Source: Mycolicibacterium chlorophenolicum (GTDB taxonomy: Bacteria; Actinomycetota; Actinomycetes; Mycobacteriales; Mycobacteriaceae). From it: a stretch of DNA of 43,857 nucleotides. A program made the position numbers and the translations under genes. Positions 32,312 through 41,770 of the stretch are shown piece after piece. The notes under the pieces were generated by a model. It was not told where the DNA came from. It saw only the letters and a list, made by a program, of their open reading frames with translations, and searched no databases. The DNA is taken from positions 117,366 to 161,222 of the forward strand of contig NZ_JYNL01000051.1 of NCBI RefSeq assembly GCF_001044235.1, read 5' to 3'. Numbering within the stretch: position 1 is the stretch's first letter; every line of letters starts with the position of its first letter.

Positions 32312-33877
32312 TCAGCTGGGGAAGAAGTCCTTCCAGCTTCGTTGCCCGGTATGCGGAACGAGATCGGTCTGCCGATACACAGCGCCGTCGGGTGTGGCGT
32401 ACTGGCCGGTCTGCGGGTCGTAGGTGGCGAACGCCACGGACGGACCGTCCGACTCCTTCGGGCTGTAGGCGCTTGGCGCGACCGCCGCGCTGTCGGGGGG
32501 TGGTGCGTTCTGCGTTGTCGGCTGCCCCGACTCGGCGGGTGCCGGGGCCGGCGGCGGCGCGGCGGGTACGGGCGGGGTGCCTTCCAGCGGTCCGTAGATC
32601 GCGCCGTCACGGTCGACGCGGGAATCCGGTGGAATCCCTTGCGACAGCAGGTTGGGATCGATCGGATAGGGGCCGAGGGCGTGCTGGCGCATCGCCAGTG
32701 GCTCGTAAGGTTTGTCGCTGTCGCAGATCTCGACGGTGGGCGCACGCTTGCCCGGGTTTCCCATACACGGATAGTTGCGCGCACCGCGAACGCCGATGGG
32801 TGAGTCCTGCGGGAGTTTGCAGTACAGGCCGTCCGGGGTGTCGATGTCGGTCGTGTCCTCTGGTGACCGCCACGCCGAGGGGGGCAGGAATCCCACCGTG
32901 CATGCCGGCGGGTCGTTCATGGTCAGAGTGAAGTCACCCAGCGACATACCGGTCGGATTGTTCTTCGGAGCACCATAGGCCTGGGTGGAAGCCACCACCG
33001 GTGGCAGCAGCACCAGGAGTTGCTCCAGGGCGGGCTTGTAGGTGACGCCGACCTGACCGAGGCTGGTCAAATTGGCCAGCAGTATCGGCAGCGTGGGTTT
33101 GACCTGGTCGAAAAGGCGGGACGCCTCGTCGGCGGCACCCGGTCCGGTGGACAGCAGCGTGCGGACCTGAGGGTCGTTGGCGGCGACCTGCCCGGTGATA
33201 CCTGCAAGGCTGCGGGCCCAGGTCCGGATGGCGTCGACCGACTCGGCCTGACCGTCGAGCAGGGGCGCGCTGTCGTCGATGAGTGCCCTGGCCTGGTCTG
33301 CGTGGGCGTTGGCGTCGCCGATCAGGCGCGAGGAGGAGTCCAGCAGAGATCCGACATCGGGACCGGTTCCGTTGAAGGCTGTGAAGGTCTCGTCCAGAAG
33401 TGGGCTGATCTTGTCCTTGGGAATGCTCCCGATCAAGGCGCTGACCTGATCGAGCATCGGCCCGACGGCTTGCGGAATGGAGGTGTCCGTCGCCGGGATC
33501 ACCGAACCGTCGCGCAGGTAGGGACCTGCGTCGTCACGGGGCTGCAGGTCCACATACTGCTCGCCGACCGCGGAGACGCTGAGCACCGCGGCGTGCAGGT
33601 CGGCCGGGATCTTCGGCGAGGTGGCCAGCGACAGCGTGGCTTCGGCGCCGTCTCGGGTGGGGCGCACGTCGGTCACTGTGCCGATCTGCACGCCGCGGTA
33701 GGTGACGTTCGAGAAGCGGTACAGGCCACCGGTTCCGGGGAGCTGCAAAGTGACCGTCATGCGGCCGATACCCAATAAGGTGGGCGCCTGCAGATACGTC
33801 ACCACCATCACCGTCATCCCGATCACCGAGGCGACCGCGAACAGGATCAACTGGGTGCGAACCAGCCGGGTGAGCAC
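32312..33877 (-). CDS. mceF: Mce family protein MceF
   Basis: The product has 521 residues and is the last Mce subunit of the operon. One N-terminal membrane anchor (TQLILFAVASVIGMTVMVVTY) is followed by the MlaD/Mce domain (FSNVTYRGVQIGTVTDVRPTRDGAEATLSL) and helical tunnel-forming repeats. The tail after about residue 420 is rich in Pro/Ala (PPVPAAPPPAPAPAESGQP). GTG 33877 has an aggagg ribosome site and shares one base with the mceE stop (TAGTG). Mce subunits A-F assemble as a heterohexamer that carries lipids from the outer envelope to the YrbE permease. Confidence 0.93.
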   Translation of the reverse strand: MLTRLVRTQLILFAVASVIGMTVMVVTYLQAPTLLGIGRMTVTLQLPGTGGLYRFSNVTYRGVQIGTVTDVRPTRDGAEATLSLATSPKIPADLHAAVLSVSAVGEQYVDLQPRDDAGPYLRDGSVIPATDTSIPQAVGPMLDQVSALIGSIPKDKISPLLDETFTAFNGTGPDVGSLLDSSSRLIGDANAHADQARALIDDSAPLLDGQAESVDAIRTWARSLAGITGQVAANDPQVRTLLSTGPGAADEASRLFDQVKPTLPILLANLTSLGQVGVTYKPALEQLLVLLPPVVASTQAYGAPKNNPTGMSLGDFTLTMNDPPACTVGFLPPSAWRSPEDTTDIDTPDGLYCKLPQDSPIGVRGARNYPCMGNPGKRAPTVEICDSDKPYEPLAMRQHALGPYPIDPNLLSQGIPPDSRVDRDGAIYGPLEGTPPVPAAPPPAPAPAESGQPTTQNAPPPDSAAVAPSAYSPKESDGPSVAFATYDPQTGQYATPDGAVYRQTDLVPHTGQRSWKDFFPS

Positions 33878-35127
33878 TAGCTGCCTCCTGCGATCGGGTT
33901 CGCCGGCGCGGGTTCGCCACCGACTGGCGGAACAGGTGCGCTCGGTGCCGACGACGGGTCGGCGTTCTCTGCCGGTGGGTCGATCAGCGGCGGCATCGTC
34001 GTCACGGCGGTCGGCGCGGGCGTGATCGGCATGTTGATCGGATCCTTGGTGTAGTTGGCATACCAGGGATCTCCGGGTGCGGGCACCAGGGGTGCGCCTT
34101 CCTGGCCCCATCGAGTGCCCAGGAACAGACCCCGCTTCAGGCGGGGAATGGTGAAGTCGAACGTGATGAACTCGTTGAGGTAATCGCCGCGGATCGCACG
34201 GTCGATGAAGTTCTGCGGGTAGGGGTAGGTCGGCACGAACGCCAGATCCGCAGCCAGATTGGGTCCCACGTCCGCCAGCGCGCGCACCGTCGGTTCGAGG
34301 TTGCGCAGGTTGGTCACCAGGTCGTCCTGGGTCGCGTTGATCAAGGTGGTGGCGGTGTCGCTGAAGTGACCGAGCTTCTCCAGCGCCGTTGTGATGCGAG
34401 GCCGCTCCCTGACCAACACATCGAGCGCCGGCGGAATACGGTGCAGCGCTTCGGTGATCACGTCGCGTTGGCCCGCCAGCGTGCCCGAGAGGCGGTTGAG
34501 CGCGGCGATCGATGCGTTGATGTCGTCGCGCTGATCGGCGAACGTTCCCACGAGGTCGTCGAGACGGGTGAGCAGGTCGCGGATCTTGCCCTGTCTGCCG
34601 TCGAGTGCGGCGTTGAATTCGCTGACCAGCTCCCCGATCTTGCCCAGGCCGCCACCGTTGACGAGCACTGACAGCGACGACAGAGTCTGCTCGGTGGACG
34701 GGTACATCGACGTCTTGTCGAGTGGCAGCGTCGCTCCCGGAGAGAGCCGTCCGGTCGGCGACTGGCCGAGCGGCGGGTCGAGCGCGATGTGCATGGACCC
34801 CAGCAGGCTGGTCTGGCCCACGGTTGCCACGGCGTTGGCAGGAATGACGACATCGGGCTTCACGGAGATCTCGACGTCCGCGTGCCAGTTCTGCACGGTC
34901 ATCCGGGACACGCTGCCGACGATGACATCGCTGATCAGCACCGGCGAATTCGCCTCCAGCGTACCTACATTGGCCAGTTCCAGGCGATAGGTGGCCGCGT
35001 CGAAGCCGCGTCCGACGGTGCCGGGCAGCGGCAACGAGTTGAGGCCGTTGAACGCGCAACCCGTCAGGGTGATCATCGCGGCGCACCCCACGGCGGCGAG
35101 GCGACCGGGGCATCGACGGGTGCTCAT
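33877..35127 (-). CDS. mceE: Mce lipoprotein MceE (LprN-like)
   Basis: The product has 416 residues. The signal peptide ends in the lipobox LTGC, lipidated at Cys24, as expected for the E subunit, the only lipoprotein of the Mce set. The Mce domain follows (LELANVGTLEANSPVLISDVIVGSV), then long helical segments, and the conserved block YPYPQNFIDRAIRGDYLNEFITFDF. The C-terminus is Pro/Ala/Thr-rich. ATG 35127 has a ggaggc ribosome site and overlaps the mceD stop by four bases. Confidence 0.93.
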   Translation of the reverse strand: MSTRRCPGRLAAVGCAAMITLTGCAFNGLNSLPLPGTVGRGFDAATYRLELANVGTLEANSPVLISDVIVGSVSRMTVQNWHADVEISVKPDVVIPANAVATVGQTSLLGSMHIALDPPLGQSPTGRLSPGATLPLDKTSMYPSTEQTLSSLSVLVNGGGLGKIGELVSEFNAALDGRQGKIRDLLTRLDDLVGTFADQRDDINASIAALNRLSGTLAGQRDVITEALHRIPPALDVLVRERPRITTALEKLGHFSDTATTLINATQDDLVTNLRNLEPTVRALADVGPNLAADLAFVPTYPYPQNFIDRAIRGDYLNEFITFDFTIPRLKRGLFLGTRWGQEGAPLVPAPGDPWYANYTKDPINMPITPAPTAVTTMPPLIDPPAENADPSSAPSAPVPPVGGEPAPANPIAGGS

Positions 35128-36593
35128 GGAGTGCCTCCGGGTGCCGGTGCTGCAGGGGCGGGCGCGGCCTCGGCCGGCAGCAGCATGTCTTGTAGTGAGC
35201 GCGGTGATGCTGCCGGGGCCGGCGTGGGGACACCGGGTGGGATCGGCGCGCCGGGGAACAGTGCCGGAGAAGGATTCGCCGCTACCGAGCGGTTCGGCGC
35301 GTACGCCCCTGGCGGGCCTGGGGCCGCGCCCCATCCGGCGGGCGGTGGTACGTCGCCGATCCCGGTGTAGGCCGACACTGCCGGCGGCTCCGAAAACGGC
35401 TGTGGCGCTCCGCCCTGGCCGCCGGGGGCGATGTTGGGATCGGTGTACACGAGGTTGTCGGGGCTGGGCGCCTTGCGCAGGTAAGCGTTGAACGGCAGTG
35501 GCAGGTAATTGAAGTTGATCAGCGACAGCGCCGGCCCGAGATACTGGGCGCACAGTTTCGACGTTTCGGCGGCGGTGGCGTTCTTGACCGCGGCGATCGC
35601 CGAGCACACCACCGATACCGGGTCGGCGAAGTTCGACAGGGCGAATGCGCCGACGGCGGTTCCGCTGTCGGGGTTGTAGATGTTGTAGCCGTTGGCGATC
35701 GCGTTGGGTGCGACGTGCAGCACGTTCTCGAGTTTGAGTCTGTTGTCGACGAGGTTCTGCGTGATGTTGGTCAGGTGCTGCAGCTGTTCGACCGTCTGGT
35801 CGCGGCTACCGGCGATGAACCGTTGGACATCACCCACTGCGGTCGCCAGGTTGGTCAGCGCCGCGTCCAGATCGGTGCGGCTGCCGTCGATGACGCTGGT
35901 GACGCTGGCCAGACGATGCTGGAACTGGACGATCTGGGTGTTGCTGTCGCGCAGGGCGGAGACGAAGACCTGCAGGTTCTTGATGATGTCGACGATGTTG
36001 CCGCTGCCCTGGGCGAGAATCCGGCCGACCCCGGCGAGCTGTCCGAGAGCCTGGTGCAGTTTCTCGCCGTTGCCGTCCATCGCTGCCGCCGCGCTGTCGA
36101 TGAACCGGCTCAGTGAGGTGGCCGACGCTCCTTGGAGGGGTCCGAGGTCGGAGGCCAACCGCATGAGCTGGTCTTTGACCTGGTCCCATTCGACCGGAAC
36201 AGCGGTGTTCTGCAACCCGATTCGCGATCCGTCGGCCATCGTCGGACCGCTGTCCTCGTAGGCGGGGGTGAGCGCGACGTAGCGGGCGGAGACCAGGTTC
36301 TGCGCCATGATGATCGCCTTGGCGTCGGCGGGGATGGCCACGCCGTGATCGATGGCCAAAGTGAGTGTGGCGTGGTCACCGCCGGGATCGATGCTGGTGA
36401 TCTTGCCGACTTTGACCCCGGCGACACGCACCTCGTCTCCGGGGTAGATCGCGGTGGCCGAGGTGAAATCGGCGGTGATCGTGGTCGGCCCGAAGACGTT
36501 CTGTCGCACGAGCACTCCGGCCCCGGCCAGACCGAGGACGACCAGCACGATCAGCGCGACGCGCGTGACGGATGCGCGATGGCGGGTGATCAT
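35124..36593 (-). CDS. mceD: Mce family protein MceD
   Basis: The product has 489 residues. The N-terminal membrane anchor is VTRVALIVLVVLGLAGAGVLV; the Mce domain includes TSATAIYPGDEVRVAGVKVGKITSI; a helical region follows. The last 110 residues are Pro/Ala/Gly-rich, which is a usual feature of MceC/D tails and probably disordered. Overlaps are four bases with both mceC and mceE. It is part of the heterohexameric lipid conduit. Confidence 0.92.
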   Translation of the reverse strand: MITRHRASVTRVALIVLVVLGLAGAGVLVRQNVFGPTTITADFTSATAIYPGDEVRVAGVKVGKITSIDPGGDHATLTLAIDHGVAIPADAKAIIMAQNLVSARYVALTPAYEDSGPTMADGSRIGLQNTAVPVEWDQVKDQLMRLASDLGPLQGASATSLSRFIDSAAAAMDGNGEKLHQALGQLAGVGRILAQGSGNIVDIIKNLQVFVSALRDSNTQIVQFQHRLASVTSVIDGSRTDLDAALTNLATAVGDVQRFIAGSRDQTVEQLQHLTNITQNLVDNRLKLENVLHVAPNAIANGYNIYNPDSGTAVGAFALSNFADPVSVVCSAIAAVKNATAAETSKLCAQYLGPALSLINFNYLPLPFNAYLRKAPSPDNLVYTDPNIAPGGQGGAPQPFSEPPAVSAYTGIGDVPPPAGWGAAPGPPGAYAPNRSVAANPSPALFPGAPIPPGVPTPAPAASPRSLQDMLLPAEAAPAPAAPAPGGTP

Positions 36594-37672
36594 CGGCTAC
36601 CTCCGGGAATCCCGTTGTGGGGCCATGGGAACTCCGCCCGCGGACCGGCGTTGTCCGGGGGTTGGCCGGCGTTGTTACCGCGCCGGAATCCGAATGCGTA
36701 GTCCAGGAACGGCTGCAGCGTCTGCGACGGCAGCAGGTTGCCGACGAACGCGTTGTAATACCAGCCATTGTTGACCGATTCACCCTGCGTGACTTGATAT
36801 TTGGCCAACCCGGCAAGGGCACTGGCGATGTTGTCCCGGTTCTTCTCGAGCATCTCGCTCACCGAGTTCAGTTGCTTCAACGTCGGCGCGAGTTCCGATT
36901 CGTTGTCGCGGACCAGTCCGGACAACTGCTGCGCCAACGCCGAGGTGTTGGCCAGCAGGTTGACGATCGCGTAGCGGCGCCGGTCCAGCACCTCGGTGAG
37001 CGCATTGGCGTCGAGCAGCAGGGTGTTGACCTGTTGGCTACGTTCGGAGAGGATCCCGGTCACATCCGCGGCGCTCTTCAGGAGATCGGCCAGCGATTCG
37101 TTGCGGCCGTTGATGGTTTGCGACAGCTGTGTCAGGCCGTCGAAGGCCGGACCAAGCTGGGGCGCCATCGCATCGATGGTGTCCGACAGCGCGTCCAGCG
37201 ACTGGTTCAGCGCGCCGGTGTCCGTCGCAGCGGTGTTGCCGGTGAAGTCGCTGACCGCGTCGGTCAGGGAATACGGCGAGGACGTGTGGGTCAACGGGAT
37301 GGTGTCCGCGGAGTGCAGAGTGCCGGCACCGGCCGGTTCCAGGGTGAGCATCCGGGCGCCCAGCACCGTTCCGGTACGGATGTGGGCGGTTGTTTCGGCG
37401 CCGAGGTGCACTCCGCTGTCGAGGGTGAACGTCACCAACGCCTTACCGTGACTGAGCGAGACGTCGGTGACGGAACCTTTCGTCACGCCGGACACCTTGA
37501 CGTCATTGCCGGCAGTGAGGCCGCCGGCTTCGGCGAACAGAGCTCGGTACTTGATGGCCGTGGCCCATGACCACAGAGCCTGGGGCTGCAACCCGACGGC
37601 GATGACGAGCGCGATCAGGATCAAGCCGATGAGTCCGCTGCGAACGAGCTGGGACCCGCGGTACTTCAACAT
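36590..37672 (-). CDS. mceC: Mce family protein MceC
   Basis: The product has 360 residues. The anchor SGLIGLILIALVIAVGLQPQ precedes the Mce domain (FAEAGGLTAGNDVKVSGVTKGSVTDVSL) and a helical region ending FLDYAFGFRRG. ATG 37672 overlaps the mceB stop (TGATG). The Pro-rich C-terminal extension common in some MceC proteins is short here (about 25 residues after FGFRRG). Confidence 0.92.
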   Translation of the reverse strand: MLKYRGSQLVRSGLIGLILIALVIAVGLQPQALWSWATAIKYRALFAEAGGLTAGNDVKVSGVTKGSVTDVSLSHGKALVTFTLDSGVHLGAETTAHIRTGTVLGARMLTLEPAGAGTLHSADTIPLTHTSSPYSLTDAVSDFTGNTAATDTGALNQSLDALSDTIDAMAPQLGPAFDGLTQLSQTINGRNESLADLLKSAADVTGILSERSQQVNTLLLDANALTEVLDRRRYAIVNLLANTSALAQQLSGLVRDNESELAPTLKQLNSVSEMLEKNRDNIASALAGLAKYQVTQGESVNNGWYYNAFVGNLLPSQTLQPFLDYAFGFRRGNNAGQPPDNAGPRAEFPWPHNGIPGGSR

Positions 37673-38703
37673 CAGGGCTCCCCACAACGGCCGGTGGTCT
37701 GCATGATCCAGGGGAAGTAGGCGGTCCGGCCCTGCAGGTCGGTGACCCGGACATTCATCCCGCACAGGTATTGATTGATGAAGCTGCCGTAGGAGCCGAG
37801 TCGGACGAGCTTGCGGTAGTTCGCCGGAGCCTTCTGCAGCGACAGGTCCAACCGCGCCTTGCCGTCGTCGCTGGCGAGCAGGGGCGCCAGCCGGGTGAGC
37901 TGGTCCACGGTGCCCGACAACGGGGGTCGCGCCTGGGTCATCAGATCGGTCAATGACGCGGTGCCGTTGTCCAGGGCCGTGATGGCCTCCCCGATCGGAT
38001 CTCGCTGCTCGGACAGACCGGTGACGAGTTGTTGCAAACGCTGCACGGCACCGGAGAACTGCTCACCGTCTCGGGCCACCGTCGCCATGACGGTGTTGAG
38101 GTTGTCGATGAGCTGCTGCACGGTCTGGCCGTTGTCAGCGAGCGCCTGGGTGAACGTCGACGTATGCGACAGCAGTGATTCCACGGTGCCGCCCTGTCCC
38201 TGCAGTATCTGAATCAGTGAGTTGGTCAAGGCGTTGACGTTCTGCGCATTGAGGCCCTGGATGACGGGTTTGAGCCCGCCCAGCAGCAGATCGAGATCCA
38301 GTGCGGGCTCGGTGCGCTCCCGCGGGATCTGTGAGTCCGGCGGTTGCAAGCGTGTCGAGCCGGGGCTGTCGAGCAACTCCAGATACCGGTTGCCGACCAG
38401 ATCGAGATATCGGATGGCGACTTTGGTGGAGGTGGTCAGCACCACATCCCGGTCGGCGTCGAATCGCACCACCACCGTGTTGTCCGGCTGCAGCGATACG
38501 TCGTCGACAGTGCCGACGCGCAATCCTGCGACGCGCACCGAATCACCGGATTTGAGGCTGGAAGCATCGGTGAACACCGCGGAGTACCCATTGGTCGACC
38601 CGGTGCGGAACTGTCCCATGATGACGAACAGGGCGCCCGTCAGCAGCGTCATGATCACGCCGAACACCCCGAACTTGATCGCGGTACCGTAGCGGCCGCT
38701 CAT
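37672..38703 (-). CDS. mceB: Mce family protein MceB
   Basis: The product has 343 residues. The anchor is FGVFGVIMTLLTGALFVIMG, the Mce domain FTDASSLKSGDSVRVAGLRVGTVDDVSL, and the conserved C-terminus includes YLCGMNVRVTDLQGR and FPWIMQTTGRC. The three Cys in this C-terminal block are typical of MceB. ATG 38703 overlaps the mceA stop by four bases. No proline-rich tail is present, as expected for B subunits. Confidence 0.93.
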   Translation of the reverse strand: MSGRYGTAIKFGVFGVIMTLLTGALFVIMGQFRTGSTNGYSAVFTDASSLKSGDSVRVAGLRVGTVDDVSLQPDNTVVVRFDADRDVVLTTSTKVAIRYLDLVGNRYLELLDSPGSTRLQPPDSQIPRERTEPALDLDLLLGGLKPVIQGLNAQNVNALTNSLIQILQGQGGTVESLLSHTSTFTQALADNGQTVQQLIDNLNTVMATVARDGEQFSGAVQRLQQLVTGLSEQRDPIGEAITALDNGTASLTDLMTQARPPLSGTVDQLTRLAPLLASDDGKARLDLSLQKAPANYRKLVRLGSYGSFINQYLCGMNVRVTDLQGRTAYFPWIMQTTGRCGEP

Positions 38704-39932
38704 CCGGGCTGACCGATCTGGGCGGTGTTGCGTGGCGGGCCGTCCAACGGGCCGAACAACGCTTGTTTGAGGGCGTCGGAGTTCAACAGGATTCCCTGGT
38801 TTCCGTATTGGGCCGGGTTGGCGTCGATGTCGGTGACCACGAATGGAGGACGTGCCCCGAAGCCGACGTTGGGCAGGTCCATGCACTGGGGGCCGCCGGT
38901 GGCGGCGACCTTCGGCAGGTTCTTGGGATACCGGTAGCGTTCCGTGCCGAGCAGGAAGGAGTCGAGCAGCATGACGCCCGGCAGCGGCTGAGGCGCACCC
39001 AAGGCCAGCGGCTCGACGCCCTTGAGCGCGCACGTCAACGCGGGGTTGTACTGGTTGGTCAAGGTCGTGGTGGGAACGAGCAGGCGCATGACGTCGATCA
39101 GCGGATCGCTGTTGGTGGCGACGACATCATTGCCGATGTCGGCGAGCCCTATCGTGCTGACCAGCAGGGTGTCCAGATCGTTCTGGCGATCGACCAGGGT
39201 GTCGCTGAGCTTGGTCGCGTTGGCCGCCGTGTCGGTGAGGGCGGGCGCGGCGTCTGCGTAGGCGTTGAGAACACCGGGGGCTACGGCTATTTCGCGGCGT
39301 AGCGCAGGCAGACTGGGGTCCAGCTTGACCAGCAGGTCATCGAAGTCGGTCACGGTCTGTCCGAGCTCGTCGCCTCGCCCGTCGAATGCCTGGGCGAGCG
39401 CGCCGAGGGTCTCGTTGAGTTTCTCGGGCTGCACTTCTCGAAGCACCGTGACCAATTGCTCGAAGACCGTGTTGATCTCGACCGTGACGTGGCGGGCGTC
39501 GAGCACCTGGCCAGGCTTCATCGTGTCGGTCGACGGCGTCGGTGGGGGCACCAGGTCGATGAACTTCGCGCCGAACACAGTGCTCGAGGCGATCTGAACA
39601 CCGGCGTTGGCCGGAATCAGCGAGAGGTAGTCGGGATCCATCGCCAACCGGATCGCGGCTTGCCCGTCGGGGAGTGCGTCGATGGCGACCACCTTGCCCA
39701 CTTGGGCGCCGTGCAACTTGACCTTCGCTTCGGGGTTCATCACCAGACCGGCACGTGGCGAGAGAACTGTCACCGAGGCGGTAGGGGCGACCCCGCCGCG
39801 GAACATCACGACGGCGCCGGCTATCACGGCGATGGCCACCGCGACGGCAACCGCGCCGGTCCACATGCGCACAGCGTTGGCAGACAACGGGTTCCTGCTA
39901 ACCGGAGAGGTTGAAGTTGCCGTTGGAGCCAT
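38700..39932 (-). CDS. mceA: Mce family protein MceA
   Basis: The product has 410 residues. The membrane anchor WTGAVAVAVAIAVIAGAVVMF is followed by the Mce domain VLSPRAGLVMNPEAKVKLHGAQVGKVVAI, and by the conserved blocks FGAKFIDLVPP and VLNAYADAAPALTD. The start ATG 39932 overlaps yrbEB by 35 bases and lacks a good ribosome site; GTG 39872 or ATG 39866, just ahead of the anchor, are alternatives. The sequence looks like the Mce4-type sterol importer in places, but I cannot assign the class securely. It is the first substrate-binding subunit of the complex. Confidence 0.9.
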   Translation of the reverse strand: MAPTATSTSPVSRNPLSANAVRMWTGAVAVAVAIAVIAGAVVMFRGGVAPTASVTVLSPRAGLVMNPEAKVKLHGAQVGKVVAIDALPDGQAAIRLAMDPDYLSLIPANAGVQIASSTVFGAKFIDLVPPPTPSTDTMKPGQVLDARHVTVEINTVFEQLVTVLREVQPEKLNETLGALAQAFDGRGDELGQTVTDFDDLLVKLDPSLPALRREIAVAPGVLNAYADAAPALTDTAANATKLSDTLVDRQNDLDTLLVSTIGLADIGNDVVATNSDPLIDVMRLLVPTTTLTNQYNPALTCALKGVEPLALGAPQPLPGVMLLDSFLLGTERYRYPKNLPKVAATGGPQCMDLPNVGFGARPPFVVTDIDANPAQYGNQGILLNSDALKQALFGPLDGPPRNTAQIGQPG

Positions 39933-40761
39933 AGACGGCCAACGAGACGAGCAGGGTGATGCACACGACCACGATCAGCGAGGTGCGTACCGCGTTGCCG
40001 ACGGCGACCCCGACACCCGCGGGGCCGCCGGAGGCGAAGAACCCGAAGTAGGTGTGGACCAGAAGGATGGCCAGGGCCATCAGCAGGGCCTGCAGAAACG
40101 ACCACAGCAGATCGATGGGGTTGAGGAAGGTGTTGAAGTAGTGGGCGTACAGACCGCCGGACTGGCCCAACAGCACCACCGTGGTGAACTGGCTGGCCAG
40201 AAACGACAGGATGACCGCAATCGAGTACAGCGGTGTGATGGCCACCATGCCGGCGACGATGCGGGTGCTCACCAGATATTCGACGGCCCGGATGCCCATC
40301 GATTCCAACGCATCGATCTCCTCGTTGATGCGCATCGCCCCCAGTTGCGCAGTGACGCCGGCACCGAACGTGGCGGCAAGACCGATGCCGGCGACGATGG
40401 GCGCCGAGATGCGCACGTTGATGAAGGCGGCCAAGAAGCCGGTGAGCGCTTCGATACCGATGTTGCCCAGCGAGCTGTAGCCCTGGATCGCCAGGACCCC
40501 ACCGGTCGCCAAGGTCAAGAAGCCGACGATGACCACCGTTCCACCGATCATCGCCAAGGTGCCTGCGCCCATGCTGATCTCGGCGATGAGGCGGATCACC
40601 TCGCTGCGGTAGTGCGCTGCTGCGTACGGCACGGCCCGCAAGGCTCTGCCGTAGAAGAGCACGTGGTCGCCGATGCCGCCGACGACGAGCGCCGGGCGTC
40701 TCGTCGCCCGCGCCAGGCGCGGGTACGTCGATTGAAGAGCCACCGTGGTGCCCCCTGTCAT
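39898..40761 (-). CDS. yrbEB: YrbE/MlaE-type permease B
   Basis: The product has 287 residues and is a MlaE-family integral membrane permease of the Mce importer. It has five or so helices and the conserved cytosolic coupling segment TAQLGAMRINEEIDALESMGI, which contacts the ATPase MceG (MkL; not in this window). ATG 40761 overlaps the yrbEA stop by four bases. Family B features include IGIEALTGFLAAFINVRISAPIVAGI. Confidence 0.93.
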   Translation of the reverse strand: MTGGTTVALQSTYPRLARATRRPALVVGGIGDHVLFYGRALRAVPYAAAHYRSEVIRLIAEISMGAGTLAMIGGTVVIVGFLTLATGGVLAIQGYSSLGNIGIEALTGFLAAFINVRISAPIVAGIGLAATFGAGVTAQLGAMRINEEIDALESMGIRAVEYLVSTRIVAGMVAITPLYSIAVILSFLASQFTTVVLLGQSGGLYAHYFNTFLNPIDLLWSFLQALLMALAILLVHTYFGFFASGGPAGVGVAVGNAVRTSLIVVVCITLLVSLAVYGSNGNFNLSG

Positions 40762-41528
40762 CTGCTGGTCAACTGGATGCCGATCGCGGTGACCACGACG
40801 TTGACCACGAACAGGCCCATGAATGCGTAGACGACGGTCTCGTTGACGGCATTGCCGACGGCTTTGGCTCCGCCGCCGGAGATGGTCAGCCCGCGGTAGC
40901 AGGCCACCATCCCGGCGATGAGGCCGAACAGTGCGGCCTTGACGCAGGAGATCGCGACCTCCGGGATGCCGGTCAGCAGGGTGATGCCTGCGGCGAAGGC
41001 ACCGGGATTGACGTCTTGAACGAATACCGAGAACAGATAGCCGCCGAGGATGCCGATGATGACGACCAGGCTGTTGAGCAGCAGCGCGACCAGACCCGAG
41101 GCGAGCATTCTGGGCGTGACCAGCCGCTGCACGGGGTCGATGCCGAGCACTTCCATCGCGTCGATCTCCTCGCGAATGGTGCGCGATCCCAGGTCCGCGC
41201 ACATCGCGGTCGCGCCCGCACCGGCGACGATCAAGACCGTCACCATCGGACCGACCTGGGTGACCGCGCCGAACGCTGCGCCTGCACCGGACAGATCGGC
41301 CGCCCCCAGCTCACGCAGCAGGATGTTGAGGGTGAACGACACCAGCACGGTGAACGGAATGGCCACCAACAGGGTGGGCGCCATGGACACCCGGGCCACG
41401 AACCACGACTGGTCGAGGAACTCGCGCCACTGAAACGGCCGGCGCACGACGAACTTGGCGGCATCGACCGACATGGCGAACAATCCGCCGATCCCCTGCA
41501 GCGGGACGGCGAGTTGTCGCTGCGGCAT
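40758..41528 (-). CDS. yrbEA: YrbE/MlaE-type permease A
   Basis: The product has 256 residues and is the first gene of the Mce operon. Characteristic segments are FQWREFLDQSWFVARVSMAPTLL, NILLRELGAADLSGAGAAFG and the coupling helix ADLGSRTIREEIDAMEVLGIDP. I start at ATG 41528: the alternative ATG 41540 is part of ATGGAGG, and that GGAGG is the ribosome site for the inner ATG, five bases away. The protein pairs with YrbEB to form the membrane channel driven by MceG. A dyad upstream at 41549-41567 may regulate the operon. Confidence 0.94.
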   Translation of the reverse strand: MPQRQLAVPLQGIGGLFAMSVDAAKFVVRRPFQWREFLDQSWFVARVSMAPTLLVAIPFTVLVSFTLNILLRELGAADLSGAGAAFGAVTQVGPMVTVLIVAGAGATAMCADLGSRTIREEIDAMEVLGIDPVQRLVTPRMLASGLVALLLNSLVVIIGILGGYLFSVFVQDVNPGAFAAGITLLTGIPEVAISCVKAALFGLIAGMVACYRGLTISGGGAKAVGNAVNETVVYAFMGLFVVNVVVTAIGIQLTSR

Positions 41529-41533
41529 CACTT

Positions 41534-41538
41534 CCTCC
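41534..41538 (-). promoter_or_regulatory. Ribosome binding site that decides the yrbEA start
   Basis: GGAGG on the minus strand with a 5-base spacer (AAGTG) to ATG 41528. It lies inside the longer in-frame reading that begins at ATG 41540 and so argues against that start. Confidence 0.7.
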
Positions 41539-41548
41539 ATTCAGCGCG

Positions 41549-41567
41549 TCACCACCTGAGGCGGTGA
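41549..41567. promoter_or_regulatory. Candidate operator between the mce operon and meta-cleavage genes
   Basis: tcaccacctgaggcggtga has 8-bp arms with one mismatch and a 3-base centre. It lies 21 bases before the yrbEA start in the 242-base divergent region, a repressor-like position. Beyond it, the rest of the region is GC-rich and contains a tcaccggtcaccgg tandem near 41690; I saw no clear -10/-35 pair and no KstR-type site. Confidence 0.4.
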
Positions 41568-41770
41568 TGTGACCGGGGACACGTTCGGTCCCGGGGAACC
41601 CTCGCAGCTTCGCGGCGGCCGGACCATGGGGTGTCCCGCCCATCGGGAGAACGCGATCCGGTGCCACCGGGTGTCGCCCGAGTCACCGGTCACCGGAACG
41701 CGGCGTTGCGCCCACCGCTGCGCGCGTGTGACGCTCGGCGTGACGATCCGCGGCGACGAAAAGAGGACCC

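Noticed and set aside
41529..41770. KstR/KstR2-type operators in the mce divergent region
   Set aside because: I looked for the AAC-N-GTT style and CAAG-N-CTTG style palindromes and found none.
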